Positions 17,085-26,643 are shown, counted from the first letter of the stretch. The stretch is 64,000 nucleotides of DNA from Pseudomonas sp. GM50 (GCF_000282375.1 NZ_AKJK01000053.1:1-64000); one strand, 5' to 3'. Program-made: numbers and translations. Notes: a model not told the origin generated them from the sequence alone.

Positions 17085-17975
17085 TCACCACTGCAAGGTG
17101 ATAGTGCTTTCGAATTCTCTGTCCTGCCCCGTGACCGGATCGACAAATCGCAACCCTTGAGCCAACAGCTTCAAGGGGTTGGCATAGTCATCTTCTACGT
17201 CCTTGAGCACCTGCGGATAGAACGGATCATTGCAGATGCTGGCCCCCAGGGCCGTCATGTGAACTCGCAACTGATGTTTCTTACCCGTCACCGGGTACAG
17301 CGCATAACGCCAGAGTTCACCGTTTTTTTCCCTGACCTCGACAGCCGTCTCGGTATTGCTGATGCCTGGACCTTCTTGCATGCGAAAAAACGGCTCGCCA
17401 TCGATAAGTCGACTTTTATGGACCAGCGGGAAGGAGTGTTCAGGCAATGCCCGGGCGATTGCTTCATAGCGCTTTTCGATCTGGCGTTTAGGAAACAATG
17501 ACTGATACGCCGACCGACTCTGAGGGTTGGCTGAAAACAGCACCAGCCCCGCCGTATGCCGATCGATGCGATGCAACGGTACCAAGTGCGGGTTATCCAG
17601 GCGTCGGATCAGCCTCCGTAGCAATGTTTGCTCAACGTATTCACCCGCCGGAGTCACAGGCAGAAAGTGCGGCTTGTCCGCCACCACCAGATGCTCGTCG
17701 GCATAGAGGATCGACTCCACTACCGGGATCGGTTTTTCGTCCGGCACCTCACGAAAATAATGAATCCGCAGGCCTTCCTTGTAAGGCAGGTCCAGGGCGA
17801 TCGGCAGCCCTTGCCCATCGAGGACACGACCGCGAGCAATTCTGTCCAGCCATTGTTCACGACCGATGGCGCTGAAGTGTTCGCACAGGCAATCGAGTAC
17901 GGTCTGCCACGGCCCCGGCGGCAGATAGAGTGTGCTGGCCTGGTTATGTGCAGCAGAAAAAGATGAAGTGGACAT
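17085..17975 (-). CDS. RluA-family pseudouridine synthase
   Basis: 296 residues. The catalytic motif LVPLHRIDRHTAGLVLFS carries the family Asp of HRxDxxT, and the RNA-binding C-terminal segment TGKKHQLRVHMTALG is present. There is no clear S4 domain motif; the N-terminal 80 residues resemble the degenerate front end of some Pseudomonas RluA-type proteins. The target uridine (rRNA or tRNA) cannot be told from sequence. The ATG at 17975 is preferred over 17996. Confidence 0.9.
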   Translation of the reverse strand: MSTSSFSAAHNQASTLYLPPGPWQTVLDCLCEHFSAIGREQWLDRIARGRVLDGQGLPIALDLPYKEGLRIHYFREVPDEKPIPVVESILYADEHLVVADKPHFLPVTPAGEYVEQTLLRRLIRRLDNPHLVPLHRIDRHTAGLVLFSANPQSRSAYQSLFPKRQIEKRYEAIARALPEHSFPLVHKSRLIDGEPFFRMQEGPGISNTETAVEVREKNGELWRYALYPVTGKKHQLRVHMTALGASICNDPFYPQVLKDVEDDYANPLKLLAQGLRFVDPVTGQDREFESTITLQW

Positions 17976-18047
17976 ACGAAAAGCTCTGACCCTCAATGCA
18001 GGGCGGCATTATCCAACAGTGGCCGGAACGAACCTAGAAGAGAATCC

Positions 18048-18368
18048 TCAGGCCGGTATCGACTGTGTTCGAGCGGCCGCTTCGGTGAACTCCTTGAGCC
18101 AGCGCAGCACATCGACCGCTTCCCAGCGCCCCGGATCATAAAGCGCATACAACAAACCCTGATAGCCCACGACATCCAGCTGCCGGTGATAGCCCGCACG
18201 CTGGAACAAGGCTTCGATTTCGGCGAAACAGGTATTGAAATGCAATTTGTTGAAGGGCGTTTTCCCTTCCGTGACCAGGCCATCCAAACGCAATTCGACA
18301 ACGGCCTCGCGCACCACGTCCGCCGACATCCGGTTCACGCTGTTCTTCAATTGCTCGACATTGACCAA
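18048..18368 (-). CDS. Conserved hypothetical protein, about 106 residues
   Basis: A soluble alpha/beta protein rich in charged residues, without signal or membrane segment. The frame begins at a TTG at 18368 with GAGGG 8 bases upstream; an in-frame TGA lies just before it and the next Met is residue 14. Notable parts are MSADVVREAVVELRLDGLV and YALYDPGRWEAVDVLRWLKEF. I do not recognise the family. It lies between two minus-strand genes, the pseudouridine synthase and a glutaredoxin-like gene. Confidence 0.6.
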   Translation of the reverse strand: MVNVEQLKNSVNRMSADVVREAVVELRLDGLVTEGKTPFNKLHFNTCFAEIEALFQRAGYHRQLDVVGYQGLLYALYDPGRWEAVDVLRWLKEFTEAAARTQSIPA

Positions 18369-18530
18369 GGTTCATCCCTCTGACGTCCGGGATCGGCTGC
18401 CAAACCCAAAACCGGGAAAAGCATGGCAGGCAATCTGAATAACTGTATGCACATACAGTAACCGAATAACCTGCCTTTGGCCAATGGATGAAACGAGGAT
18501 CGCGACAGGTGGGGCGCATCGCCAGCAGCG

Positions 18531-18773
18531 TCAGGGTTCGCGCAGGAACGCCACCACTTCATCGGCACCGAATGGCCATCCCAACTCAGCGCCGGTATCG
18601 ACCCGTCGCAACACCGGAATACGCAGACTGTAAGCTTCGAACCAGGTTTCATCGTCAGCGATATCCACCAGTTCCACCAACAGACCACGCTCGACAAACT
18701 CCATCAGCATGGCTTCGGCGACTTCACAAAGATGGCAACCAACGGTGCCGAACAGCTGACATTCAGGAGGCAT
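18531..18773 (-). CDS. Glutaredoxin-like protein (DUF836)
   Basis: 80-residue thioredoxin-fold protein with the redox motif GTVGCHLCEVAE near residues 8-19, a cis-Pro segment RIPVLRR, and ending LGWPFGADEVVAFL. Length and motifs match the small glutaredoxin-like family. An upstream in-frame ATG at 18788 adds five residues and cannot be excluded. Partner unknown. Confidence 0.8.
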   Translation of the reverse strand: MPPECQLFGTVGCHLCEVAEAMLMEFVERGLLVELVDIADDETWFEAYSLRIPVLRRVDTGAELGWPFGADEVVAFLREP

Positions 18774-18982
18774 GACGACAAGACCCATCGAAGTAAGCGC
18801 TCATTCTAGGCCCGCTATCAAAAGCAGTCGAGCCGATGCCCCATCTGTCTGAACAATGGCTGATTTCAAGAGATTTCGGCAAACTCCTGACGCACATCAT
18901 TCGCCTCAATGGTCATTTGCGCGATGCTCGCCTCTTTTTTGCCTCTACGCTTGAGTAGCCAGAACCCTCACCGGAGCTTTTT

Positions 18983-20695
18983 GTGTTCGCCAATCTGTTG
19001 ATCATCTTCACCTCCTCTCTGGTGGTGATTGCACTGTTCCAGCGCCTGCGCTTGCCGCCGGTGCTGGGCTACCTGTGCGTAGGGCTGATGATCGGGCCGA
19101 CAGCGTTCAACTGGGTGAATGAAAGCGAAGAGCTGCCCGACCTTGCCGAGTTGGGCGTGGTGTTCTTGCTGTTCTCCCTCGGGCTTGAGTTTTCCCTGTC
19201 GAAAATGCTCGCACTGCGCCAGGTGGTATTTGGCCTGGGCAGCCTGCAAGTACTGGGTTCCGGGATTGTGCTGGGGGGGGTGCTGATGCTGTTCGGCATG
19301 CCGACCACGCCGGCACTGTTACTCGGCACCGGTTTGGCGCTGTCGTCCACCGCCATTGTCAGCAAGGAGTTGAGCAGCCTCGGTGAGCTCTTCAGCCGCC
19401 ACGGCCAGAATGCCATCTCCGTGCTGTTACTCCAGGACGTGGTCGCGGTGTTGCTACTGACCCTGGTGCCGGTGTTCGCCGGCAGCAGCGACCAGGCCTG
19501 GTATTGGGCGCTGCCTTTGACGCTGGGCAAGACCATAGTGCTGTTCGTCGGCCTGCTGCTGGTCAGTCGCTGGTTTCTGCCACGGCTGTTCCATGAAGTC
19601 GCCGCGTCCAGGTCCGCAGAGTTGTTCGTGCTGTTGGCGCTGGTGATCGTTTTGCTGACGGCCTGGTTGACTCACCTGCTTGGCCTCTCCCCAGCCCTAG
19701 GCGCCTTTCTCGCCGGCATGCTACTGGGGGAAAGTCACTACCGACATCAGATCGAGGCGGACATCCGTCCGTTCCGCGACATTCTGCTCGGGGTGTTCTT
19801 CGTCAGCATCGGCATGCTGATCGACTTGCGGTTGTTTGCCAGCCACGGCCTGCTGATTCTCGGTCTGACGCTGGGATTGCTGCTGATCAAAGGCACCGTG
19901 GTCGCGCTGCTGGTCAAATGGCGCGGCAGCGATGTCGAAACCGCCTGGCGTAGCGGCCTGGCATTGGCTCAAGGGGGCGAATTCTGCTTTGCCCTGATGG
20001 CGCAGATGCAGCAGAGCAAACTGATGCCCGCCGACTTCGGTGGCCTGCTGCTGGCCGCCACGTTCTGCTCGATGCTGGTGACGCCTTTACTGCTGCGCGC
20101 CGCTCCCCACATCGCCACACGTCTGCATCACAAGCCCAACGAAGAAGCCGAACTCGAAGCAATCAGCGCGCTCAACGCAGGCTTGCACAATCACGTAGTG
20201 ATTTGTGGCTACGGCCGCGTAGGCCAGTCCATCGGGCGGGTCCTGCGTAATGTAGATCAACCTTACATTGCGCTGGATACCGACCCGGGGCGGGTTCAGG
20301 AAGCAGCCGTCAATGAAAGCTGTGTTCATTACGGCGACTCACGTCGCGGCGAGCTGCTGGTCGCGATAGGGCTGGAACGCGCTCGACTGCTGGTGGTCGC
20401 CGTGGACAAGACAGACATCGCACTGCTGATACTCAAGGAGGCACGCCGGCTCAACCCGAGCGTGTCGATCCTGGTGCGCACACGGGACGACAGTCAGTTG
20501 GCCGAGTTAAAGGCGGCTGGCGCCAGCGAAGTCGTACCCGAATTGCTGGAGTCCAGCCTGATGCTCGCCTCCCACGCGCTGATCATGCTGGGCATACCCG
20601 GCCAGCAGGTGCGAGACCGGGTCGACCAGGTACGGCGTGACCGCTATCGCCTGCTGCACGGTTTTTACCCCGGCGCAGACGATGAGGAACGGTGA
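18983..20695 (+). CDS. CPA2-family K+/H+ antiporter, KefB/KefC-like
   Basis: 570 residues: about 12 membrane segments (1-380) of the Na+/H+ exchanger fold, with LRLPPVLGYLCVGLMIGP and LLLQDVVAVLLL, then a C-terminal RCK/TrkA-N domain with VVICGYGRVGQSIGRVL that binds NAD(H) or a nucleotide. It is a K+ or Na+ proton antiporter of the inner membrane. The start is GTG at 18983 with CCGGAG upstream. It ends 1 base from the convergent amtB stop. No KefF/KefG-type ancillary gene is adjacent. Confidence 0.9.
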   Translation: MFANLLIIFTSSLVVIALFQRLRLPPVLGYLCVGLMIGPTAFNWVNESEELPDLAELGVVFLLFSLGLEFSLSKMLALRQVVFGLGSLQVLGSGIVLGGVLMLFGMPTTPALLLGTGLALSSTAIVSKELSSLGELFSRHGQNAISVLLLQDVVAVLLLTLVPVFAGSSDQAWYWALPLTLGKTIVLFVGLLLVSRWFLPRLFHEVAASRSAELFVLLALVIVLLTAWLTHLLGLSPALGAFLAGMLLGESHYRHQIEADIRPFRDILLGVFFVSIGMLIDLRLFASHGLLILGLTLGLLLIKGTVVALLVKWRGSDVETAWRSGLALAQGGEFCFALMAQMQQSKLMPADFGGLLLAATFCSMLVTPLLLRAAPHIATRLHHKPNEEAELEAISALNAGLHNHVVICGYGRVGQSIGRVLRNVDQPYIALDTDPGRVQEAAVNESCVHYGDSRRGELLVAIGLERARLLVVAVDKTDIALLILKEARRLNPSVSILVRTRDDSQLAELKAAGASEVVPELLESSLMLASHALIMLGIPGQQVRDRVDQVRRDRYRLLHGFYPGADDEER

Positions 20696-20696
20696 T

Positions 20697-21905
20697 TCAA
20701 TCCTGACTCACGGCGCCGATCTTGTGCACCGACAAGTCCGCGCCGTAATACTCCTCTTCCTGGCTCAGGCGCAGGCCATGGAACGTCTTGATCGTGCCAT
20801 AAACCGCAAAACCGCCGGCCAGCGCCACGATCACCCCCACAGAAGTACCGATCAACTGGCTGACCAGGCTCACGCCCCCCAAGCCACCCAAGGTGGTTTG
20901 ACCAAAGATGCCGCAAGCGATCCCGCCCCAGACACCACACAGCCCATGCAAAGGCCAGACGCCCAGCACATCATCGATACGCCATTTGCCTTGAGCCGCG
21001 GTAAAGCACCAGACAAACAGTGCCCCGGCGATGGCACCGGTCACCAATGCGCCCACCGGGTGCATCAGATCCGATCCGGCGCAGATCGCCACCAACCCGG
21101 CCAATGGGCCGTTATGCAGGAAGCCCGGGTCATTGCGCCCCACGATCAACGCCGCCACAGTGCCGCCGACCATGGCCATCAGCGAATTCACCGCCACCAG
21201 CCCGCTGACCCCTTGCAAGGTCTGGGCGCTCATCACGTTGAAGCCGAACCAGCCGACGATCAAAATCCACGAACCCAACGCCAGAAAGGGAATGCTCGAC
21301 GGTGCGAATGCCACAAGTCGCCCATCGCGATAACGACCTTGCCTTGGGCCGAGCAACAACACCGCCGCGAGTGCCAGCCAGCCGCCCATGGCGTGAACCA
21401 CTACAGAGCCTGCGAAGTCATGGAAGCTGGCGCCAAAGCGCTCCAGCAACCAGGCCTGCAGACCAAAGTTGCCATTCCAGATCATGCCTTCGAAGAAGGG
21501 ATAGATGAACGCCACGATCAGCGCCGTCGCACACAACTGCGGCACGAACCGGGCGCGTTCGGCGATGCCTCCGGAAATGATTGCCGGGATTGCCGCAGCA
21601 AAGGTCAACAGAAAGAAAAACTTCACCAGCCCATAGCCATGGTCGGCAGTAATCACCGCCGCCGGTTGCATGAAAGTGACCCCGTAAGAAATCCAATAGC
21701 CTATAAAGAAGTAGGCCAGGGTCGAAATGGCGAAGTCGCTGAGGATCTTCGACAAGGCGTTGACCTGGTTCTTTTGTCGAACCGTACCCACCTCGAGAAA
21801 GGCGAAACCGGCGTGCATGGCAAGGACCATGACCGCACCGATAAGGATGAACAACGTGTTGGAGCTATGGACCAGACTGTCCACAGCACTTTGCAGATTT
21901 TCCAT
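20697..21905 (-). CDS. amtB: Ammonium transporter AmtB
   Basis: 402 residues with about 11 membrane segments and no obvious cleaved signal peptide. The conserved twin-His pore is represented by HDFAGSVVVHAMGG and VWPLHGLCGVWGG, and the Amt signature segment FALGSWILIVGWFGFNVMSA-like region is present. Conducts ammonium across the inner membrane. No glnK lies next to it, so it is probably an additional Amt rather than the glnK-amtB pair. A perfect inverted repeat lies about 75 bases upstream of the ATG. Confidence 0.92.
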   Translation of the reverse strand: MENLQSAVDSLVHSSNTLFILIGAVMVLAMHAGFAFLEVGTVRQKNQVNALSKILSDFAISTLAYFFIGYWISYGVTFMQPAAVITADHGYGLVKFFFLLTFAAAIPAIISGGIAERARFVPQLCATALIVAFIYPFFEGMIWNGNFGLQAWLLERFGASFHDFAGSVVVHAMGGWLALAAVLLLGPRQGRYRDGRLVAFAPSSIPFLALGSWILIVGWFGFNVMSAQTLQGVSGLVAVNSLMAMVGGTVAALIVGRNDPGFLHNGPLAGLVAICAGSDLMHPVGALVTGAIAGALFVWCFTAAQGKWRIDDVLGVWPLHGLCGVWGGIACGIFGQTTLGGLGGVSLVSQLIGTSVGVIVALAGGFAVYGTIKTFHGLRLSQEEEYYGADLSVHKIGAVSQD

Positions 21906-22210
21906 GGATTGGCAGACCTGAAGGCTGAAAAAAGCACCAAAGCAGTTCGCGCGGACGACTGACGCACCAAGTTGCAGCTCATCCAGACCGCAGCGCTAAT
22001 CTGGATGAACCGCTTTGGCGCACAAGACTGCAGCCTTTGCGCGAGTTTTGATTATTTGAGTTAAGGTTTTCCTGAAATCATGCCCAGCAACAGCGCAATG
22101 GCGCAGGCTGACGCACCACGACACAGCAAAAGTTGTACCAGTCATTTGTACTGAACCTTCACGCAAGGCTCATACTCGAACGCTTCAGAAGCCACTTACG
22201 GAGATCACCA
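21906..22210. other. Intergenic region between amtB and the YqjD-like gene
   Basis: 305 bases between divergent genes. Contains a perfect inverted repeat TCATCCAGA (21979-21987)/TCTGGATGA (22000-22008) with a 12-base loop, either a leader hairpin or an operator of amtB, and a possible AlgU promoter for the rightward genes. I saw no sigma-54 -24/-12 element with correct spacing for amtB. Confidence 0.5.
22153..22180 (+). promoter_or_regulatory. Possible AlgU (sigma-22) promoter
   Basis: GAACCT, 17 bases, TCGAA, which fits a GAACTT-N16/17-TCnnA pattern. The predicted start is about 25 bases before the YqjD-like ATG. The match is short, so this is tentative. Confidence 0.4.
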
Positions 22211-22525
22211 ATGGCACGCACCACGGCAAAGACTGCTCAAGAAGTTCTGATGGAAGATTTTCAGACGCTGGTCACCGACACTGAAAGGTTGCTGGAACAC
22301 ACCAAATCCCTGGCTGGCGATCAAGCCGATGAGTTGCGCCAGCAGATCCATGACAGTCTGCTGCGCGCGCGGGAAACCCTGAGATTGACCGAAGACTCTG
22401 TGCGCGAGCGCGGCAAGGCCGCTGTCACCGCCACGGAAGATTACGTCCAGGCCAACCCATGGCAATCGGTCGGAATTGCGGCTGGCGTGGGTTTCCTGAT
22501 TGGCCTGCTAGCCACTCGGCGCTGA
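22211..22525 (+). CDS. DUF883 protein, ElaB/YqjD-like
   Basis: 104 residues: a long amphipathic helical region followed by a C-terminal membrane segment PWQSVGIAAGVGFLIGLLATRR, the signature of the ElaB/YqjD/YgaM family. In E. coli these inner-membrane proteins are stationary-phase induced and can bind ribosomes. Start at 22211 with GGAG 7 bases upstream. First of three closely packed genes matching the E. coli yqjD-yqjE-yqjK order. Confidence 0.9.
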   Translation: MARTTAKTAQEVLMEDFQTLVTDTERLLEHTKSLAGDQADELRQQIHDSLLRARETLRLTEDSVRERGKAAVTATEDYVQANPWQSVGIAAGVGFLIGLLATRR

Positions 22526-22526
22526 T

Positions 22527-22916
22527 ATGGCGATCGGCGAATCCGGCTCGTCCGAGACGGGCACCGGCTCATCACCGCGGCGCCTCGGTGCCGCGTTTCT
22601 TGGCCTGCTGCACAGTCATGTCGAACTGTTCGGCATTGAATTGCAGGAACAAAAAGCACGCACCGTAAGCCTGTTGCTGTTTGCAGGCCTGACGCTGGTC
22701 TTTGCCTTGTTATTGCTGGTGGGCTTGTCGACGCTGGTGTTGATCCTGTTTTGGGACACCTATCGCCTGGCAGCGATCATCGGGCTCTGTGTGTTCTATA
22801 CCCTCGCAGCGTTGTTCTGTGCGATGCGCTTGAGAGCAGCGATCTTCGATGAATCCTCGCCCTTCCATGGCACCCTGGAAGAGTTGGCCAATGATCGGGA
22901 GCGTCTGTTGCCATGA
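22527..22916 (+). CDS. YqjE-like inner-membrane protein (holin-X superfamily)
   Basis: 129 residues with two adjacent membrane helices (about 46-100), preceded by a short cytoplasmic segment LGAAFLGLLHSHVELFGIEL. Databases class this family as phage holin-like, but the context is the chromosomal yqjDEK trio and no phage genes are near. Starts 1 base after the previous stop and overlaps the next start by ATGA. Function unknown; probably membrane stress. Confidence 0.85.
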   Translation: MAIGESGSSETGTGSSPRRLGAAFLGLLHSHVELFGIELQEQKARTVSLLLFAGLTLVFALLLLVGLSTLVLILFWDTYRLAAIIGLCVFYTLAALFCAMRLRAAIFDESSPFHGTLEELANDRERLLP

Positions 22917-23251
22917 GCATGCCTGAACTTCCCCGCAACAGCTCGCGCACGGAAATGCGCAAGGCACTGATCCGCCTGCGCATGGAAATGCATCGCCAGG
23001 AAATTCGCCACGAATCCCGACACCTGTTGCATCCCCTGCAACGCGTGCGTGACATGACGCAAAACCTGCAAGACGGTCTCGGCATCAAACACGCCCCGCT
23101 CTGGGGCATCGCGGCCGTGATCGGGTTGGGCTTTCTGACCGGCAAGGGTGCCAAGGGTGGCGGTATCGGCAGCCTGACTCGGCTGGCTCGCCTGGGTGTC
23201 ACCCTGGGGCCACTGATCAAGCTGATCATGCAGAACTCGCGCAAACACTAA
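22913..23251 (+). CDS. YqjK-like small protein
   Basis: 112 residues, very basic. An N-terminal helical part MRKALIRLRMEMHRQEIRHE is followed by a short hydrophobic stretch (PLWGIAAVIGLGFLTGKGAK). Third gene of the yqjDE-like group, with its ATG overlapping the previous stop. A strong stem-loop 37 bases downstream closes the unit. Identified by position and composition rather than a clear motif. Confidence 0.75.
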   Translation: MSMPELPRNSSRTEMRKALIRLRMEMHRQEIRHESRHLLHPLQRVRDMTQNLQDGLGIKHAPLWGIAAVIGLGFLTGKGAKGGGIGSLTRLARLGVTLGPLIKLIMQNSRKH

Positions 23252-23287
23252 TCAGTCCTGTTTGGCTGCATTCTTGCAATACCACCG

Positions 23288-23317
23288 GGATCAACCTCTT
23301 CATCGAGAGGTTGATCC
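23288..23317. terminator. Perfect 12-base stem-loop after the yqjDEK-like genes
   Basis: GGATCAACCTCT and AGAGGTTGATCC around a 6-base loop. It lacks a clear T run but sits where a terminator is expected, between the trio and the EAL gene. Confidence 0.7.
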
Positions 23318-23374
23318 TGCGTGCCTGCCTGATGTCCAGGTTTACCCAGAACAACCCCTCACTAAGGAGGCCTC

Positions 23375-24538
23375 GTGATCGACGGGCAACCGCTCGCCTG
23401 CTTTCAGCCGTTCATCGATACCGCGACGGGCCGCATCGCTGGCGTCGAAGCGCTGGGTCGACTGCGTCAGGCCGACGGTCAACTGACCTCGGTAGGACCG
23501 CTGTTCGCCGACCCGCGAACCCCCGCCATCGCCCTGCGTCGTCTCGATCGCCAGATTCGCGATGATGCGCTGAGCCGTCTGCATGAAGCGCCCCCGGACT
23601 GGTTTCTCAGCCTGAACATATCGCCCCGCTGGATCAGTCGCTTGCGCCGGGACCAGGCACTGCCAAGCCTCAAGCAGCTGAGCAGGCATGGCGTCGACGC
23701 GCAGCGAATCGTATTCGAAATCACCGAACTGGGCGGCGACAGCCAGCGCCTGGCCGAAGTCGTGGCCCGCTACCGACAAGCCGGGGCGCGGATCGCCATC
23801 GATGATTTCGGTGCCGGTTACTCTCAGCTCGATCGCGTGCTGGCTCTGCAACCGGACATTCTCAAGCTCGACATGCGATTGTTCCAGGCCGCCGCGTTGG
23901 GAGGCCCCAGCAGCGACGTGGTGAAGGCACTGGCGCAAATGGCGGAGAAAACCGGTTGCTGGATTATCGCCGAGGGCGTGGAAACCGAAGCTCAACTGAA
24001 TTTTGCCCTGGAGTGTGGTTCACGCTACGTACAGGGCTTTCTGTTCGCCCGTGCGCAAGCTGATTTCTTCGCCACTGATGCCTTTGTCGAGCGCTTCGCG
24101 CAACTGCGCCAGCGCTATGTTCAGCAAAAACTGGCTGAACGTGCTCGTCTGATGATCATGCGCCAGCAACTCAGCGAATTGATGACCATCCTGCAAGCCT
24201 GGGCTCAAGCCAGCGCGCCCCTCAGTACCTTGCCACAACTGGAAGCGTTTCCCTGGTTGTTGCGCTTTTATCAATGCGACCGCCACGGCACGCAGCTGAC
24301 CCCCAACCTGGAATGGCGCAACAACGGCTGGGAAGCCGATAACCGCTACCTGGGCCATAACTGGTCATGGCGCCCCTACTTTTATCACTTGCTGGCCGAG
24401 GGTTGGGATGAGCGCCGGCTGACGCTTTCCAACACCTACCGCGATGCCACCAGCAATCAGTACTGCCTCACCGCCGGGCAATTCTTCGATAACGGCGAGC
24501 GACTGCTGCTCATCGATATCGATGCCGCAGGGCTCTAG
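23375..24538 (+). CDS. EAL-domain c-di-GMP phosphodiesterase with YkuI-like C-terminal domain
   Basis: 387 residues. The EAL domain (about 5-235) keeps the expected catalytic and metal residues: GVEALGRL (EAL-x-R as EALGR), NISP, FEITE, DDFGAGYS, LKLD, AEGVE and VQGFLFA. A coiled linker follows, and then a PAS/Cache-like C-terminal domain (about 285-387; LEWRNNGWEADNRYLGHNWS) resembling that of B. subtilis YkuI. No membrane segment, so it is a cytosolic sensor-phosphodiesterase. The start is GTG with AAGGAGG 5 bases upstream. Likely active in c-di-GMP hydrolysis, inferred from intact motifs. Confidence 0.9.
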   Translation: MIDGQPLACFQPFIDTATGRIAGVEALGRLRQADGQLTSVGPLFADPRTPAIALRRLDRQIRDDALSRLHEAPPDWFLSLNISPRWISRLRRDQALPSLKQLSRHGVDAQRIVFEITELGGDSQRLAEVVARYRQAGARIAIDDFGAGYSQLDRVLALQPDILKLDMRLFQAAALGGPSSDVVKALAQMAEKTGCWIIAEGVETEAQLNFALECGSRYVQGFLFARAQADFFATDAFVERFAQLRQRYVQQKLAERARLMIMRQQLSELMTILQAWAQASAPLSTLPQLEAFPWLLRFYQCDRHGTQLTPNLEWRNNGWEADNRYLGHNWSWRPYFYHLLAEGWDERRLTLSNTYRDATSNQYCLTAGQFFDNGERLLLIDIDAAGL

Positions 24539-24605
24539 TTCTCCTTGCAGGGACCGGCGCGAACCGGGAAGCTAGGGGATCAGTCACCTGACGGAGAAAC
24601 CAGCC

Positions 24606-25937
24606 TTGGATTGGCAAACCCTGCTCACCCGCGAACGCCTCGGAAAGCCTGTGCACAGCCCGGAAGAACTCGGCCGCAGCCCTTTCCATAAAGACCACGA
24701 CCGCATCATTTTCTCGGGCGCGTTTCGCCGTCTCGGGCGCAAGACTCAGGTCCATCCGGTCTCCAGCAACGACCACATCCACACGCGCCTGACCCACTCG
24801 CTGGAGGTCAGCTGTGTCGGCCGTTCGCTGGGCATGCGTGTCGGTGAAACCATCCGTAGCGCCCTGCCCGACTGGTGCGAACCGAGCGACCTGGGAATGG
24901 TGGTGCAATCGGCTTGCCTGGCCCATGACATCGGTAATCCGCCCTTCGGCCACTCCGGCGAAGACGCGATCCGCCACTGGTTCCAGCAGGCCGCAGGCCG
25001 TGGCTGGCTGGATGCGATGAGCGAAGCCGAACGCAATGACTTCCTCAATTTCGAAGGCAATGCCCAAGGTTTCCGGGTACTTACCCAGCTTGAATACCAC
25101 CAGTTCGAAGGGGGTACCCGCCTGACCTACGCCACGCTGGGCACCTACCTGAAATACCCGTGGACGGCTCGGCACGCCGACTCACTGGGCTACAAGAAGC
25201 ACAAGTTCGGCTGCTATCAGAGCGAACTGCCGCTGCTGGAACAGATCGCTCATAAACTCGGCCTGCCCCAATTGGACGAACAGCGCTGGGCGCGCCATCC
25301 GCTGGTGTACCTGATGGAGGCCGCCGACGACATCTGCTACGCGCTGATCGATCTGGAAGATGGCCTGGAGATGGAGTTGTTGGAGTACGCCGAAGTCGAG
25401 TCCCTGCTGCTGGACCTGGTGGGCGACGACCTCCCTGAAACCTATCGCCAGCTCGGCCCACAGGATTCGCGTCGGCGTAAACTGGCGATCCTGCGGGGCA
25501 AAGCCATCGAACACCTGACCAACGCAGCAGCCCGAGCATTCGTCGAGCAACAGGACGCGCTGTTGGCCGGCACGCTGCCTGGCGACCTGGTGGAACACAT
25601 GCATGGCCCCGCCAAACGCTGCGTCTTGAATGCCAAGGACATGGCGCGCAAAAAAATCTTCCAGGACAAGCGCAAGACACTCCACGAAATCGGCGCCTAC
25701 ACCACCCTGGAAATCCTGCTCAACGCCTTTTGCGGCGCGGCACTGGAGCAGCACAACGGCCGTACGCCATCCTTCAAGAACCGGCGCATACTCGACCTGT
25801 TGGGCAATAATGCGCCCGATCCTCATGGCCCTTTACACACCTCCTTCTTGCGCATGATTGATTTCATCGCCGGCATGACCGACAGCTATGCCAGTGAAAT
25901 GGCGCTGGAAATGACCGGTCGTTCAAGCCACGGATAG
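24606..25937 (+). CDS. dgt: dGTP triphosphohydrolase (dGTPase)
   Basis: 443 residues, HD superfamily. Hydrolyses dGTP to deoxyguanosine and triphosphate. The metal-binding HD motif is in [16 protein letters not shown], with the upstream His in [11 protein letters not shown] and the substrate-site residues RLGRKTQV. The start is TTG at 24606 with ACGGAGAAACC upstream. Length is typical of the short (type 2) bacterial dGTPases rather than the longer E. coli Dgt. Confidence 0.92.
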   Translation: MDWQTLLTRERLGKPVHSPEELGRSPFHKDHDRIIFSGAFRRLGRKTQVHPVSSNDHIHTRLTHSLEVSCVGRSLGMRVGETIRSALPDWCEPSDLGMVVQSACLAHDIGNPPFGHSGEDAIRHWFQQAAGRGWLDAMSEAERNDFLNFEGNAQGFRVLTQLEYHQFEGGTRLTYATLGTYLKYPWTARHADSLGYKKHKFGCYQSELPLLEQIAHKLGLPQLDEQRWARHPLVYLMEAADDICYALIDLEDGLEMELLEYAEVESLLLDLVGDDLPETYRQLGPQDSRRRKLAILRGKAIEHLTNAAARAFVEQQDALLAGTLPGDLVEHMHGPAKRCVLNAKDMARKKIFQDKRKTLHEIGAYTTLEILLNAFCGAALEQHNGRTPSFKNRRILDLLGNNAPDPHGPLHTSFLRMIDFIAGMTDSYASEMALEMTGRSSHG

Positions 25938-25981
25938 AAGCGTATCGGTCAGCCGGGCCAGAGCACTCTGAACGGCTGATC

Positions 25982-25997
25982 GAATGTCTCGACATTC
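25982..25997. promoter_or_regulatory. 16-base near-perfect operator-like palindrome
   Basis: GAATGTCTCGACATTC has 7-base arms around TC, about 110 bases upstream of the lone receiver gene and next to a looser inverted repeat CGGTCAGCCG/CGGCTGATCG. Could be an operator; binding protein unknown. Confidence 0.45.
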
Positions 25998-26107
25998 ATC
26001 TGTATTTCAACGTCGACAGAATCGCCCTACACCTTGTGCAGAGCGGACTGATCGATTGTTCGACCATCTCGCGAAATAATCACACTCCCCTGCTCGACAG
26101 ATGACGC

Positions 26108-26512
26108 ATGAAAACTCCTACGTTCAAACATGATTGGCGCATCTTGCTGGTGGAAGATCATCCCTTTCAGCTACGGGCGACTCAGTACCTGCTCGAGAGT
26201 TATGGCTTCACCCAACTGACCGCCACTGACAGTGCCGAAGGCGCCTTGCAGCAAATGCTCAAGGCTGCGCAACCGTTCGATATCCTTCTGTGCGACCAAT
26301 GCCTGCCCGACCTTCCAGGCCTTGATTTGATCGAATACGCCAGTCACCGGGGGATGATCAGGCAGGCAATACTTCTGAGCAGCCTGACAACTGTCGAACT
26401 GGACAAACTTAAAGTAATGGCCTACGAACATGGACTGCCCTTGCTCGGCTACTTGATAAAGCCATTGAAACAATCAGACTTCAGAAACTTATTGACCTTG
26501 GCCTCAGCATAA
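26108..26512 (+). CDS. Stand-alone response-regulator receiver protein
   Basis: 134 residues, a single receiver domain and no output domain. Shows LLVEDHPFQLRATQYLL (acidic pair), the acceptor Asp in ILLCDQCLPDLPGLDLI, and the conserved Lys in YLIKPLKQ. It resembles the receivers of RocR/PvrR-type proteins but stops where their EAL domain would begin. Located 256 bases upstream of a BvgA-like regulator; it could shuttle phosphate to or from the BvgS-like kinase Hpt domain. Role inferred from context only. Confidence 0.88.
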   Translation: MKTPTFKHDWRILLVEDHPFQLRATQYLLESYGFTQLTATDSAEGALQQMLKAAQPFDILLCDQCLPDLPGLDLIEYASHRGMIRQAILLSSLTTVELDKLKVMAYEHGLPLLGYLIKPLKQSDFRNLLTLASA

Positions 26513-26643
26513 AAACGCAAAAACCCAAACACACTACAAACATGACCAAACCATAGATCCATACCTCTAACTCAATACTTTCAATCTCTCGACCAGCCCT
26601 ACCAAATTTTTGCTCTTCCTCATGCAAAACCTAGTTGATACGT

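Noticed and set aside
22527..22916. Holin-like protein as sign of a prophage
   Set aside because: The gene is part of the chromosomal yqjD-yqjE-yqjK-like trio and no other phage genes are present.
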